The notes: generated by a model from the letters alone, not told the origin. Positions 1 to 7,205 are shown, numbered from the stretch's first letter. The stretch is DNA of 36,136 bases from an uncultured Devosia sp. (GCF_913055165.1 NZ_CAJXJS010000039.1:1-36136), one strand, 5' to 3'. Numbers and translations: made by a program.

Positions 1-1161
1 TTCACCCCCTGGAGCCTGTTCTGGTGCGGCGTGGTGGGCCTGGTCATTACCGGGCTGATCATCGTCATCACCGAATATTACACCGGCACCAACCGCCGCC
101 CGGTCAATTCGATTGCCGAGGCCTCGGTCACCGGTCATGGCACCAATGTCATCCAGGGTCTGGCCGTATCGCTGGAATCCACGGCCCTGCCGGCCATCAC
201 CATCATTGCCGGCATCATCGTCACCTATTCGCTGGCCGGGCTCTTCGGCATTGCGGTGGCGGTGGCGACCATGCTGGCGCTGGCCGGTATCATCGTGGCG
301 CTCGACGCTTTCGGCCCGGTTACCGACAATGCCGGTGGCATTGCCGAGATGGCCGGTCTCGACAAGGAAGTGCGCCAGAATACCGACGCGCTCGATGCGG
401 TGGGCAATACCACCAAGGCGGTCACCAAGGGCTATGCCATCGGTTCGGCCGGCTTGGGGGCCCTGGTGCTGTTCGCCGCCTATACGCAGGACCTGATCTA
501 CTTTGCGGGTCTTGAAGATGCTCCGGCCATTTTCCAGGGCATGGGTAGCCTGTCGTTCTCGCTGGCCGATCCTTATGTCGTGGTCGGGCTGTTGTTCGGC
601 GGCCTCTTGCCGTTCCTCTTTGGTGGCATGAGCATGACCGCCGTCGGGCGCGCGGCCCAGTCCGTGGTGGTGGAAGTGCGCCGCCAGTTCAAGGAAAAGC
701 CGGGCATCATGGCGGGCACCGACAAGCCCGATTATGGCCGGGCCGTCGACATGCTGACCAAGGCGGCGATCAAGGAAATGATCGTGCCGAGCCTCTTGCC
801 GGTGCTTTCGCCGATCGTCGTGTTCTTCGTGATCCTCTGGATCGCGGGCCCCGCGGCCGGCTTCTCGGCGGTTGGCGCCATGCTCATGGGTGTCATCGTC
901 ACCGGTCTCTTCGTCGCCATCTCGATGACGGCGGGCGGCGGCGCCTGGGACAATGCCAAGAAGAGTTTTGAGGACGGCTTTACCGACAGCCACGGCGTCA
1001 CCCACCACAAGGGCGGCGACGCGCACAAGGCCTCGGTCACCGGCGACACCGTCGGCGACCCCTACAAGGACACGGCGGGCCCTGCCGTCAACCCGATGAT
1101 CAAGATCACCAATATCGTGGCGCTGCTGCTGCTCGCGGTGCTGGCGCATATGGGGATGTGA
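1..1161 (+). CDS. hppA: Proton-translocating membrane pyrophosphatase, C-terminal part
   Basis: Integral membrane enzyme that couples hydrolysis of pyrophosphate to proton export. The reading frame is open from the first base, so the N-terminal half lies outside the window; about 386 residues remain of a family usually near 700. Visible family signatures are the conserved stretches [28 protein letters not shown] and, near the end, [18 protein letters not shown], plus several hydrophobic helices. The segment GNTTKA carries a lysine where potassium-dependent family members have alanine, which by established family knowledge marks the potassium-independent subclass. The gene ends in TGA and is followed within 30 bp by a strong hairpin, so it is probably the last gene of its transcript. 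Identification is secure. Confidence 0.96.
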   Translation, partial: FTPWSLFWCGVVGLVITGLIIVITEYYTGTNRRPVNSIAEASVTGHGTNVIQGLAVSLESTALPAITIIAGIIVTYSLAGLFGIAVAVATMLALAGIIVALDAFGPVTDNAGGIAEMAGLDKEVRQNTDALDAVGNTTKAVTKGYAIGSAGLGALVLFAAYTQDLIYFAGLEDAPAIFQGMGSLSFSLADPYVVVGLLFGGLLPFLFGGMSMTAVGRAAQSVVVEVRRQFKEKPGIMAGTDKPDYGRAVDMLTKAAIKEMIVPSLLPVLSPIVVFFVILWIAGPAAGFSAVGAMLMGVIVTGLFVAISMTAGGGAWDNAKKSFEDGFTDSHGVTHHKGGDAHKASVTGDTVGDPYKDTAGPAVNPMIKITNIVALLLLAVLAHMGM

Positions 1162-1186
1162 CCAGACGTCGTCTGGACTGAAGAAG

Positions 1187-1208
1187 GCCCGGAGCGAAAG
1201 CTCCGGGC
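1187..1208 (+). terminator. Hairpin terminator after hppA
   Basis: A perfect 9-bp GC-rich stem (GCCCGGAGC / GCTCCGGGC) closed by a GAAA tetraloop begins 25 bp after the hppA stop and is followed by only two T residues. A smaller 6-bp hairpin (CCAGAC/GTCTGG) lies just before it at 1162-1176. The lack of a long T run makes strict intrinsic termination less certain, but this is common in GC-rich alphaproteobacteria. Confidence 0.7.
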
Positions 1209-1229
1209 TTCACCAATGGTGGTGTTCTG

Positions 1230-2192
1230 GTGACCGAAAAAACTCACGACCTTCATGAATTTATGGCCCAAGTCACGGACGAGATGTCCGCTGAGTACTT
1301 GCGAATATATCGGCGAGCCAGTGAAGACCCGGGAACAGCCGGGGACGAGGGGGAAGAAAATTGGGCCGCGTTTCTTCGAGAGTGGCTCCCACCGAACTAT
1401 CAGGTATTCACGAAAGGCCGCTTGATTAGTGCCAAGGGAGAGCTTTCGCCGCAGGTGGATGTTCTGGTCTTGAAGCCGTTCTATCCGAAAAAACTGACTG
1501 AGAAACGCGTCTGGTTGGCCGATGGTGTGGCCGCTGCATTTGAATGCAAAACCACTTTGAACGCCAAACATGTTGCTTCCGCCTACACCCGGTCGCAAGA
1601 ATTTAAGCGTCTTTCGACCAAGCGAAAAGGGAGTCCCAGAGAAGAGCTCACGTCGCCGCTCATCTATGGAGTGTTGGCGCATTCGCATAGCTGGAAAAGG
1701 GATAAGTCCAGGCCGATTGAGAATGTTAGCAATGCCTTGTACGAAGCGGCCACGAATGGAGATCACCCGACTTGGGAACCCGATCTGATTTGTGTCTCTG
1801 ACCTCGCGTTTTGGGCCAGGCATTACACGAGTTGCTATGATTCCAATTGGCAGCCCGAATCCAATCGTGACATTTTCAAGAGAATATTCGGTGCGGATGT
1901 GGGACCCTTAACCGGATATATATGCAGTTCATCCGATACCGATGGCCAAAAGGCCGAGTACCGGCCTATCGGTTCACTAATTGCTACGTTAACGCGACTT
2001 CTAGCATGGGATGACCCGTCTCTTCGAACTATAGCAGATTACTACAGATTTGCTGGACTGTGGGGAAACGGTGCAGGTAATACCCGACCGTGGCCAATTT
2101 CCTCCTATAGTGATGAGGTGAAGTCTCAGATTCTCCGCAGGCGGTTTAGCAACGGGATACTTTGGGACGACTGGTCGATTGGGCCAAACTGA
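1230..2192 (+). CDS. DUF6602-type nuclease-like protein
   Basis: A 320-residue soluble protein that resembles the DUF6602 family, which has no established function. The N-terminal half has a PD-(D/E)XK-like arrangement: an acidic helix around residues 40-50 (GEENWAAFLREWLP), an aspartate in a beta strand (QVDVLVL, D77), then AFECKTTL with the E105-x-K107 pair. This suggests a metal-dependent nuclease fold; it is inference from motif spacing only. The C-terminal half is not recognised. The GTG start at 1230 sits 22 bp after the hppA hairpin without a clear ribosome binding site; an internal ATG at 1263 is an alternative. The gene is visibly AT-richer and uses codons such as AGA, TTA and ATA that its neighbours avoid, which points to horizontal transfer. 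It stands alone, directly before the inverted-repeat GIY-YIG unit. A defence role is possible but unsupported. Confidence 0.72.
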   Translation: MTEKTHDLHEFMAQVTDEMSAEYLRIYRRASEDPGTAGDEGEENWAAFLREWLPPNYQVFTKGRLISAKGELSPQVDVLVLKPFYPKKLTEKRVWLADGVAAAFECKTTLNAKHVASAYTRSQEFKRLSTKRKGSPREELTSPLIYGVLAHSHSWKRDKSRPIENVSNALYEAATNGDHPTWEPDLICVSDLAFWARHYTSCYDSNWQPESNRDIFKRIFGADVGPLTGYICSSSDTDGQKAEYRPIGSLIATLTRLLAWDDPSLRTIADYYRFAGLWGNGAGNTRPWPISSYSDEVKSQILRRRFSNGILWDDWSIGPN

Positions 2193-2225
2193 TACCTCGA
2201 GATACCAGTGCCCCACCGGCCGTCA

Positions 2226-2246
2226 CCCTCGGGCTTGACCCGAGGG
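2226..2246. repeat. Left REP-type palindrome of GIY-YIG unit
   Basis: An 8-bp perfect stem (CCCTCGGG / CCCGAGGG) with loop CTTGA. Together with the five bases before it, it is the exact reverse complement of the right arm at 2566-2591. It lies 22 bp before the GIY-YIG start codon and would form a hairpin in the leader of that mRNA. Confidence 0.85.
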
Positions 2247-2268
2247 TTCTGTACTTCAAGATGCCGGT

Positions 2269-2556
2269 ATGGGCGGCTTTGTTTACATCCTTGCCGATAT
2301 GCGGCGCGGGCGCACTTATATCGGCGTCACCAATAACCTTGTGCGTCGTGTCCATGAGCATCGCGAGGGTCTGATCTCCGGTCATACCAAGACCCACAAC
2401 ATCAAGCGGCTCGTCTATTTTGAGGGGTTCGGTGAGATCGGTATGGCCATCCAGCGCGAGACGTCGCTCAAGCGCTGGTACAGGGGTTGGAAAGAGGCGC
2501 TGATCGAGGAGCATAACCCCGAGTGGCGTGACCTTTGGGAGGATATCGCTAGGTGA
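2269..2556 (+). CDS. GIY-YIG family endonuclease (small, stand-alone)
   Basis: A 95-residue single-domain nuclease of the GIY-YIG superfamily (the UvrC N-terminal / YhbQ type). The signature is in place: VYI at residues 5-7 in the GIY position, TYIGVT with YIG at 17-19, arginines at 26-27 followed by H29 and H31 (R27 matches the catalytic arginine), and the metal-binding glutamate E64 in QRETSLKRW. The C-terminal NPEWRDLWEDI is typical of the small alphaproteobacterial versions. The domain looks intact and potentially active. The gene sits alone between two exact inverted palindromes that begin 43 bp before and end 35 bp after it, suggesting that enzyme and palindromes form one selfish unit. 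Its cellular role is unknown; a structure-specific endonuclease acting on the palindromes is a hypothesis. Confidence 0.93.
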   Translation: MGGFVYILADMRRGRTYIGVTNNLVRRVHEHREGLISGHTKTHNIKRLVYFEGFGEIGMAIQRETSLKRWYRGWKEALIEEHNPEWRDLWEDIAR

Positions 2557-2565
2557 AGTGCAACG

Positions 2566-2586
2566 CCCTCGGGTCAAGCCCGAGGG
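2566..2586. repeat. Right REP-type palindrome of GIY-YIG unit
   Basis: Mirror copy of the left palindrome: stem CCCTCGGG / CCCGAGGG with loop TCAAG, followed by TGACG. It begins 10 bp after the GIY-YIG stop codon, where it could also act as a transcription terminator for that gene. Confidence 0.85.
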
Positions 2587-2767
2587 TGACGTTCGGTGGG
2601 TTGGGTTGGCACGGTTGAAAAGGTCGTGACGCCAAAGCGTGCCCTGGCTCATCGATAGCCTCGTCGCTAGAAAACAACCAATACAAAAATGTCGAACCCT
2701 TCCACCCTCCATCGTCGCCTCAGCGAAACGGGCGGCATGATGCGGCCCGGACCTTGGGAGACAAAAG

Positions 2768-3325
2768 ATGCGTAAAGTGACAGCCGGGCTTTTTCATTCC
2801 GTTGATGGGGTGGTCGAGGACCCGTTCAAGTTCCAGTTCGACAGCTTTGAAGATCAGCTCGGGGAGATGCTGACCGGGGTGCAGGAGCGAGTCGACACTG
2901 TGCTCATGGGCCGGGTGGGCTGGTCGGAATGGGCGGGCTATTGGCCCAAGGCCGAACAGGACCTGGATTTTGCCGCCTTCATCAATGACGTGCCGAAATA
3001 TGTGGCCTCGAACACGCTGACTCAGGCCGATATGGCGCAATGGTCCAATTCTTCGCTGATCGAGGGTGATGTGGTGGACTTTGTCCGCCAGCTGAAGGGG
3101 CAGCCGGGCGGCGAAATCGCGGCCATGGGCGGGATTTCGCTGGTGCGGCAGCTGCTTTTTGCCGGGCTGATGGACGAGCTGTCGCTGATCACCCATCCGG
3201 TGGTCGCGGGCGAGGGAAGGCATCTGTTCGAGCCGGGCGACCCGACCACGCGGCTGGAGCTGGTCCGCTGCGATGTGACGCCCAAGGGCAATGTGGTGCA
3301 GGTTTACGCCAAGAAGGCGGAGTAG
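2768..3325 (+). CDS. Dihydrofolate reductase family protein (RibD C-terminal-like)
   Basis: A 185-residue protein of the dihydrofolate reductase / RibD C-terminal fold, similar to the YyaP/YwjB group. Recognisable parts are the N-terminal strand with SVDGVVE, the nucleotide-binding segment TVLMGRVGWSEWAGYW around residues 45-60, and the C-terminal GGISLVRQLL, DELSLITHPVVAGEGRHLF. Such proteins probably reduce an unidentified pterin-like or flavin-precursor substrate with NADPH; they are not the housekeeping folate enzyme. A ribosome binding site (GGGAGA) lies 6-8 bp before the ATG. The gene is monocistronic and followed by a palindrome-rich spacer. Family assignment is firm, substrate unknown. 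Confidence 0.9.
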   Translation: MRKVTAGLFHSVDGVVEDPFKFQFDSFEDQLGEMLTGVQERVDTVLMGRVGWSEWAGYWPKAEQDLDFAAFINDVPKYVASNTLTQADMAQWSNSSLIEGDVVDFVRQLKGQPGGEIAAMGGISLVRQLLFAGLMDELSLITHPVVAGEGRHLFEPGDPTTRLELVRCDVTPKGNVVQVYAKKAE

Positions 3326-3336
3326 GGGGCTGGTTG

Positions 3337-3452
3337 CCCTCGTGGTTCGAGGCTGCGCTTCGCTCCTCTCCTCACCAAGAGGGCTTCCGAAACGCCAGCA
3401 TCTCGTCAGCCCTCATCCTGAGGTGCCGCGCAGCGGCCTCGAAGGGCGAGGG
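3337..3452. repeat. Inverted pair of intergenic palindromic repeats
   Basis: Two related segments lie in opposite orientation: 3337-3383 begins CCCTCGTGGTTCGAGG and 3410-3452, read on the minus strand, begins CCCTCGCCCTTCGAGG and ends GATGAGGG. They can fold into a long imperfect cruciform with a 26-bp spacer. This is a known type of alphaproteobacterial intergenic mosaic element. It encodes nothing recognisable. Confidence 0.7.
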
Positions 3453-3470
3453 CGGGAACGCGATGCGACA

Positions 3471-3578
3471 CCTCCCCCTTGACGGGGGAGGACGGGTGGG
3501 GGTGCCCACGCGCTGGTGGGCTGCGATGGAAATCGGGTTGCCGGTCCCCCTCCCCAACCCTCCCCGCAAGGGGGAGGG
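3471..3578. repeat. Composite CCTCCCCC/GGGGGAGG palindrome
   Basis: Two hairpins, CCTCCCCC-TTGAC-GGGGGAGG at 3471-3491 and CCCTCCCC-GCAAG-GGGGAGGG at 3558-3578, frame a stretch in which G-rich and C-rich runs (GGGTGGGGGT and GTCCCCCTCCCC) can also pair. This mosaic is widespread between genes in Rhizobiales. With the preceding repeat pair it fills the spacer between the reductase-like gene and the converging DUF3445 gene and may help end transcription. Confidence 0.7.
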
Positions 3579-3613
3579 TGCCATATCGAGCGCGCCCCTT
3601 ATTGTGGGCCAGC

Positions 3614-4504
3614 TCAACCTGCAATTTCCCTCAACCGCTCCACCACCCGTTCCCTTTCCCGCGTCAGCCCCTTGTAGTCGAGCTGTTCGGGCGTCAGCGC
3701 GGTGATCTGTTCGATCAGCGATGCGGCAATCCTGGCCCCATCTCCGTGCGCTTCCAGCCGCTCCAGTGGGTCGATGGACATCCGGATGGTGAAGGCAATG
3801 GCGCCGGTCTCGGGCAGCTTGCGCAGCGTCTGCCGTTCAACCCGCAAAAACACCGGGTCTGCCCGCTCGCCCTCTCCAAAGCGCCGCTCTTCCGGCCCCG
3901 ATATATCGGGGTGAAACAGCCGATCATCGCCATAGAGCGAGAAGTTCCAGCGGATCATCGGGGTTTCGGGGCGCATGGCGTCGAACATGCGCGCCATCAC
4001 CTCGGCCTGCCGCGTGCCGGGGCCAAAGCCGGGCACGGGGGCATGAATCTCGGTCAGCACCTTGCCCAGTTTCTCGCCCAGCACCCAGGAGGAAGGGAAA
4101 GAGAGGCTGCCGGCGGTCAGCCGCCATCCTTCTGGCGCGCGCTGGAGAATAAGCAGATCGTCCTGTACGAGCCGTGATGCCGTCAGCAGCGGGCTGCCGA
4201 CACCGTCGAGCGGAACCGTTTCGCCGATCGGAACGACGCGCATTCCGGCGCTGCTATGGCGCCATAATTCCGGGAAATGGTTGGGGAGATGCTTGATCAG
4301 CTCCGCCAGCAATTCGGCCTGTGCCGGGCGGCTCTCTGGCAGTTCGGCAAAGACGTCGCCGGGCCGCCGGGCAATCAGCCGGGCCTTTTCAGCCAGCTGG
4401 CTGGCCATGGCCGCATCCGGCTGCAGCCAATTCGCCGGGTCGAGCGGTTTCGTGCCGATGCGAAACAGCGGTGACGACCCGTCATAGGGCGTGGGCAGGG
4501 TCAT
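3614..4504 (-). CDS. DUF3445 heme-dependent oxidative N-demethylase-like protein
   Basis: A 296-residue protein of the DUF3445 family, which includes the alpha subunit of the heme-dependent oxidative N-demethylase acting on dimethylamine. Family signatures are SRLVQDDLLIL near residue 110, the block LSFPSSWVLGEKLGKVLTEIHAPVPGF around 133-160, and MIRWNFSLYGD near 185. Enzyme subunits that normally pass on electrons or handle released formaldehyde are not encoded nearby, so this lone homologue may have a different substrate or partner. It is transcribed away from the sodium channel gene, whose start is 103 bp upstream. A weak AAGGAG lies about 11 bp before the ATG. Function is inferred from family only. 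Confidence 0.88.
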   Translation of the reverse strand: MTLPTPYDGSSPLFRIGTKPLDPANWLQPDAAMASQLAEKARLIARRPGDVFAELPESRPAQAELLAELIKHLPNHFPELWRHSSAGMRVVPIGETVPLDGVGSPLLTASRLVQDDLLILQRAPEGWRLTAGSLSFPSSWVLGEKLGKVLTEIHAPVPGFGPGTRQAEVMARMFDAMRPETPMIRWNFSLYGDDRLFHPDISGPEERRFGEGERADPVFLRVERQTLRKLPETGAIAFTIRMSIDPLERLEAHGDGARIAASLIEQITALTPEQLDYKGLTRERERVVERLREIAG

Positions 4505-4607
4505 GATCGCATCATCTCCTTGGCGAGGCGGCCCAAGGCGGGCGGTGCTTGACGAATCCGGGCGCTTGGCTACTGGCTGTCCGATATTTTTGAGAGGTCC
4601 TTACGCG

Positions 4608-5402
4608 ATGCGCCAGTCCCTTGTCGCGCTTCTGTCGTCCCGCCGCTGGGAACAGACGATCATTGCCGTCATCGTGGTCAATTCCATCATTCTCGGGCTC
4701 GAGACCGAGCCGGGCATCATGGCCGCCTATGGGCCGGTGTTGCAGGCGCTCGACGCGGTCATTCTGGGCATTTTCGTCGTCGAGATCGCACTGAGAATCT
4801 TCGCTTTCGGCCCGCGCTTCTTCCGCGATCCCTGGAGCCTGTTCGATTTTGCCGTGGTGGCCATTGCGCTGGTACCGGCGGCCGGGCCGTTTCAGGTGCT
4901 GCGCGCCCTGCGCATCCTGCGTGTGCTGCGGCTGGTATCGGTCATGCCGGCGCTGCGGCGCGTGGTGGGCGGGCTGATCGCAGCGCTGCCGGGCATGAGC
5001 TCGATCGTGGTGCTGATGGCCATGCTGTTCTATGTGGCGGCGGTCATGGCGACCAACCTCTTCGGTGACGCCTTCCCCGACTGGTTTGGGCATTTGGGCG
5101 CTTCGCTCTATACCCTGTTCCAGGTGATGACGCTGGAAAGCTGGTCCATGGGCATTGTCCGCCCGGTCATGGCGGTCTTCCCCTATGCCTGGCTGTTCTT
5201 CGTGCCCTTCATCCTCTTGTCCACCTACGCCGTGCTGAACCTCTTCATCGGCGTCATCGTCTCGGCCATGCAGGAGGAAACCGAGGCCAGCGCGGCCTCG
5301 GACCGGCAGACGCTGCATGAGGATTCGGCACTGTTGCTGGCCGAGATCCGGGCGCTGCGCGAGGAGGTGGCGGCGCTGCGCAGGCAGAGCGAGCGGCCCT
5401 AA
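4608..5402 (+). CDS. Voltage-gated sodium channel, BacNav type
   Basis: A 264-residue, six-helix ion channel subunit that would assemble as a homotetramer in the inner membrane and conduct sodium on depolarisation. S1 to S3 fall between about residues 17 and 90. S4 has the repeated arginines VLRALRILRVLRL from about residue 97. The pore filter TLESWS has its glutamate at residue 177, within FQVMTLESWSMGIVRP, which closely resembles the Arcobacter NavAb filter. The C-terminal SAMQEETEA and a heptad-like tail (ALLLAEIRALREEVAALRR) match the coiled-coil tetramerisation helix. The ATG at 4608 was chosen because GAGAGG lies 10 bp before it and the protein then begins just before S1; the frame is open further upstream to 4491. 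Physiological role is unknown. Confidence 0.95.
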   Translation: MRQSLVALLSSRRWEQTIIAVIVVNSIILGLETEPGIMAAYGPVLQALDAVILGIFVVEIALRIFAFGPRFFRDPWSLFDFAVVAIALVPAAGPFQVLRALRILRVLRLVSVMPALRRVVGGLIAALPGMSSIVVLMAMLFYVAAVMATNLFGDAFPDWFGHLGASLYTLFQVMTLESWSMGIVRPVMAVFPYAWLFFVPFILLSTYAVLNLFIGVIVSAMQEETEASAASDRQTLHEDSALLLAEIRALREEVAALRRQSERP

Positions 5403-5409
5403 AAGGAAA

Positions 5410-5427
5410 GGCGGCCCGGAGGCCGCC
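5410..5427. terminator. Bidirectional hairpin between channel gene and ppa
   Basis: Perfect 7-bp stem GGCGGCC / GGCCGCC with loop CGGA, flanked by AA on the left and TT on the right so that it serves both directions. It lies 7 bp after the channel stop and 15 bp after the end of the converging ppa gene. Confidence 0.75.
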
Positions 5428-5442
5428 TTCTTGTTGTTTCGA

Positions 5443-5973
5443 TCAGCCCTTCTTGGCCAGTTCGATGGAATCGAGGATCACCTTGCGGGCCTCGTCCAGG
5501 CCGCCGATGCGGTCGATGCGGGCCCATTTGCCGGGCTCGAGATCCTTGTAGTGAGTGAAGAAGTGCTTGACGCGCTCAAGCTGGATCTCGGGCAGGTCAC
5601 CGATATCGGCGATGCTGTCATACATGCGGGTGAGCTTGGAAACCGGCACGGCGATGATCTTCTCGTCCTGGCCGCCATCATCTTCCATGAACAGCACGCC
5701 GACGGGCCGGCTGCGCACCACGGCGCCGGGCACCAGCGGGCGCGAGTTCATGACGATGACGTCGAGCGGGTCGCCGTCGCCGCACAGCGTATGGGGCACG
5801 AAGCCGTAATTGCCTGGATAGCGCATGGGCGTATAGAGGAAGCGGTCGACGAAGAGCGCCCCGCTATCCTTGTCGATCTCATATTTGATCGGCTCGCCGC
5901 CCAGCGGCACTTCAATGATGACGTTGAGCTCGTCGGGCGGGTTCTTGCCGGTGGGGATCGCGTCGATATTCAT
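5443..5973 (-). CDS. ppa: Inorganic pyrophosphatase, soluble family I
   Basis: A 176-residue cytoplasmic enzyme that hydrolyses pyrophosphate to two phosphates and so pulls biosynthetic reactions forward; the length equals the E. coli enzyme. Seen in the sequence: [18 protein letters not shown], the [17 protein letters not shown] block and the metal-binding signature DGDPLDVIV. The ATG at 5973 was chosen because [23 protein letters not shown] matches the usual N-terminus, although the frame is open further upstream. It lies downstream of the universal stress gene on the same strand with a hairpin in between, so it probably has its own promoter. A membrane pyrophosphatase gene is found 4 kb away. 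Confidence 0.97.
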   Translation of the reverse strand: MNIDAIPTGKNPPDELNVIIEVPLGGEPIKYEIDKDSGALFVDRFLYTPMRYPGNYGFVPHTLCGDGDPLDVIVMNSRPLVPGAVVRSRPVGVLFMEDDGGQDEKIIAVPVSKLTRMYDSIADIGDLPEIQLERVKHFFTHYKDLEPGKWARIDRIGGLDEARKVILDSIELAKKG

Positions 5974-6053
5974 AGTTCGTTCATCTTCACCGTTCGGGAG
6001 GGGGTCCGGGGGCAGGTTCTGCCCACAATGGCTCCCGAAGGCAAGGTCCAAAT

Positions 6054-6076
6054 CCGCCGCAGCAGCCATGCGGCGG
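6054..6076 (-). terminator. Hairpin after universal stress gene
   Basis: Perfect 8-bp stem CCGCCGCA / TGCGGCGG with a 7-base loop, beginning about 7 bp after the stop codon of the minus-strand universal stress gene and before ppa. The following minus-strand bases (ATTTGG) are only mildly T-rich. Confidence 0.5.
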
Positions 6077-6082
6077 CCGGAA

Positions 6083-6532
6083 TTACTTGATGATCAGCAC
6101 CGGAACGGGCGCGCGGGCCAGCACTTCGGCGGCCTGGCTGCCCAGCAACAGGCGGCCCAGCCCCCGCCGCCCATGCGATCCCATGACAATCAGGTCGCAT
6201 TTGCGTTCGGCGGCAGTTTCGATGATGCCGTCGGCGGGGCGATGGCGCGGCAGGTGCAGGGTCTGCGCGGTGATGCCGGCCTCCTGGGCCTTGTGGCGGG
6301 CGGCGGCGAGCAGGTCGGCCGCCTCGCTGGCATAGGCTTCTTCCAGGCGCGCCACGATGGGGCCGGCATCGATGGTGCCAAACCCGCCCGAGCCGATGCC
6401 GGTGCTGACCGGATCGGTGGCCGTCAGAATGGTGAGGCTGGCGCCATTGAGACGGGCGGTTTCCAGCGCGACCTCAAGCGCCTTGTTGGCGAGGTCAGAA
6501 CCGTCGGTAGCGACCAGGATAGACTTGAACAT
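6083..6532 (-). CDS. Universal stress protein, UspA family
   Basis: A 149-residue single-domain Usp protein. The N-terminus [14 protein letters not shown] carries the nucleotide-contacting aspartate, and the C-terminal [17 protein letters not shown] is the G-2x-G-9x-G-S/T nucleotide-binding signature, so it belongs to the ATP-binding class. These proteins support survival under starvation, low oxygen or other stress. A good ribosome binding site (GGAG) precedes the ATG. An Fnr/FixK-like palindrome is centred about 60 bp upstream, which would fit induction under low oxygen, a pattern known for Usp genes in other proteobacteria. Confidence 0.94.
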   Translation of the reverse strand: MFKSILVATDGSDLANKALEVALETARLNGASLTILTATDPVSTGIGSGGFGTIDAGPIVARLEEAYASEAADLLAAARHKAQEAGITAQTLHLPRHRPADGIIETAAERKCDLIVMGSHGRRGLGRLLLGSQAAEVLARAPVPVLIIK

Positions 6533-6584
6533 GGGTTCGATCTCCTTGTGTGCAGCATTCTGGCATGGTCATCTGGGGAGCATA

Positions 6585-6598
6585 TTGATCTGGATCAT
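6585..6598. promoter_or_regulatory. Putative Fnr/FixK-type binding site
   Basis: TTGATCTGGATCAT, or ATGATCCAGATCAA on the minus strand, matches the Fnr/FixK consensus TTGAT-N4-ATCAA at 9 of 10 fixed positions. It lies between two divergent genes, about 60 bp before the universal stress gene start and about 47 bp before the secreted small protein start, so it could serve either. Binding is inferred from the motif alone. Confidence 0.5.
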
Positions 6599-6638
6599 CG
6601 GTGTTTGACACCGGTTTAGCGTAAAGAGGCTGGTCGTG

Positions 6639-7205
6639 ATGGCAAAGGTTAACAATGTGCTAGCAAAGTGTGTCCTGCTGCTGGCCTTGGCGCCATCGGC
6701 AGCAATGGCCCAGTCCGGCTTCACCAGTGCCTATACCGATCTCGATCTGGATGAGTGCCTGGTGCTCGAGGCCGATGATTTCGGGGTGTCCTGGTCCTGC
6801 CCGGGCTATAAGGGCTACCCCTTGCTAGTCGAGGAAGGAGACCTGCGGTTCTCGCTAAGCTATGGGTTCGAGCCGCGGGAGAACAGCGTGGGCTTCCAGA
6901 CCCTTCCCCCCTTCAACCGGCTTGGCGACAAGCTCGAATGGCGGCTCTCCAACGCGCTGGGACGCTGGTTCCCCATCGCTACTATCGTGCGCTATTACAC
7001 CGCCCACCCGAAAACCGGGGAGGATTTCGGCCAGGTGCTGGTGGTGACCCAGATTGCCCAGGGCAATAGCTGCCATATCGCCTATGTCGATGCCCGCGCC
7101 AACGCCAATGCCAATGAGCTGGCCCGCCAAGCGGCTGATAAAGCAGGGGATTTCGATTGCGCCAATGATGAGGTCGAGATCATCGGCGCCTTCGAGGCCT
7201 ATTAG
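6639..7205 (+). CDS. Secreted protein of unknown function
   Basis: A 188-residue protein not matched to a known family. The N-terminus has a Sec signal peptide: a lysine, a hydrophobic core (CVLLLALAPSAA) and a probable cleavage after AMA before QSGF, so the mature protein is periplasmic. The mature part contains four cysteines (in DECLV, WSCPG, NSCHI and DFDCAND) that could form two disulfides. The ATG at 6639 follows AAGAGG at a good distance; a GTG codon directly before it is an alternative. The gene converges on the TerB-like gene and their stop codons share bases 7203-7204. An Fnr-like site lies upstream. Confidence 0.82.
   Translation: MAKVNNVLAKCVLLLALAPSAAMAQSGFTSAYTDLDLDECLVLEADDFGVSWSCPGYKGYPLLVEEGDLRFSLSYGFEPRENSVGFQTLPPFNRLGDKLEWRLSNALGRWFPIATIVRYYTAHPKTGEDFGQVLVVTQIAQGNSCHIAYVDARANANANELARQAADKAGDFDCANDEVEIIGAFEAY

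Larger units (their letters stand above)
2211..2601. mobile_element. Inverted-repeat-bounded GIY-YIG unit (REP-type element)
   Basis: A segment of about 390 bp bounded by inverted repeats and containing one small GIY-YIG nuclease gene. The cores at 2221-2246 and 2566-2591 are exact reverse complements over 26 bp, and weaker matching extends outwards (CGGTGGG at 2594-2600 against CCCACCG at 2213-2219) and inwards (the ACTTCA motif). Each arm is itself a hairpin: CCCTCGGG and CCCGAGGG around a 5-base loop. No transposase and no obvious target-site duplication were seen. Similar palindromes beside small GIY-YIG genes are common in alphaproteobacteria, so mobility is an inference from structure. 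Confidence 0.6.

Noticed and set aside
4491..4607. N-terminal extension of the sodium channel from 4491
   Set aside because: The added 39 residues overlap the divergent DUF3445 start and have no ribosome binding site, while ATG 4608 has one and gives the expected channel length.
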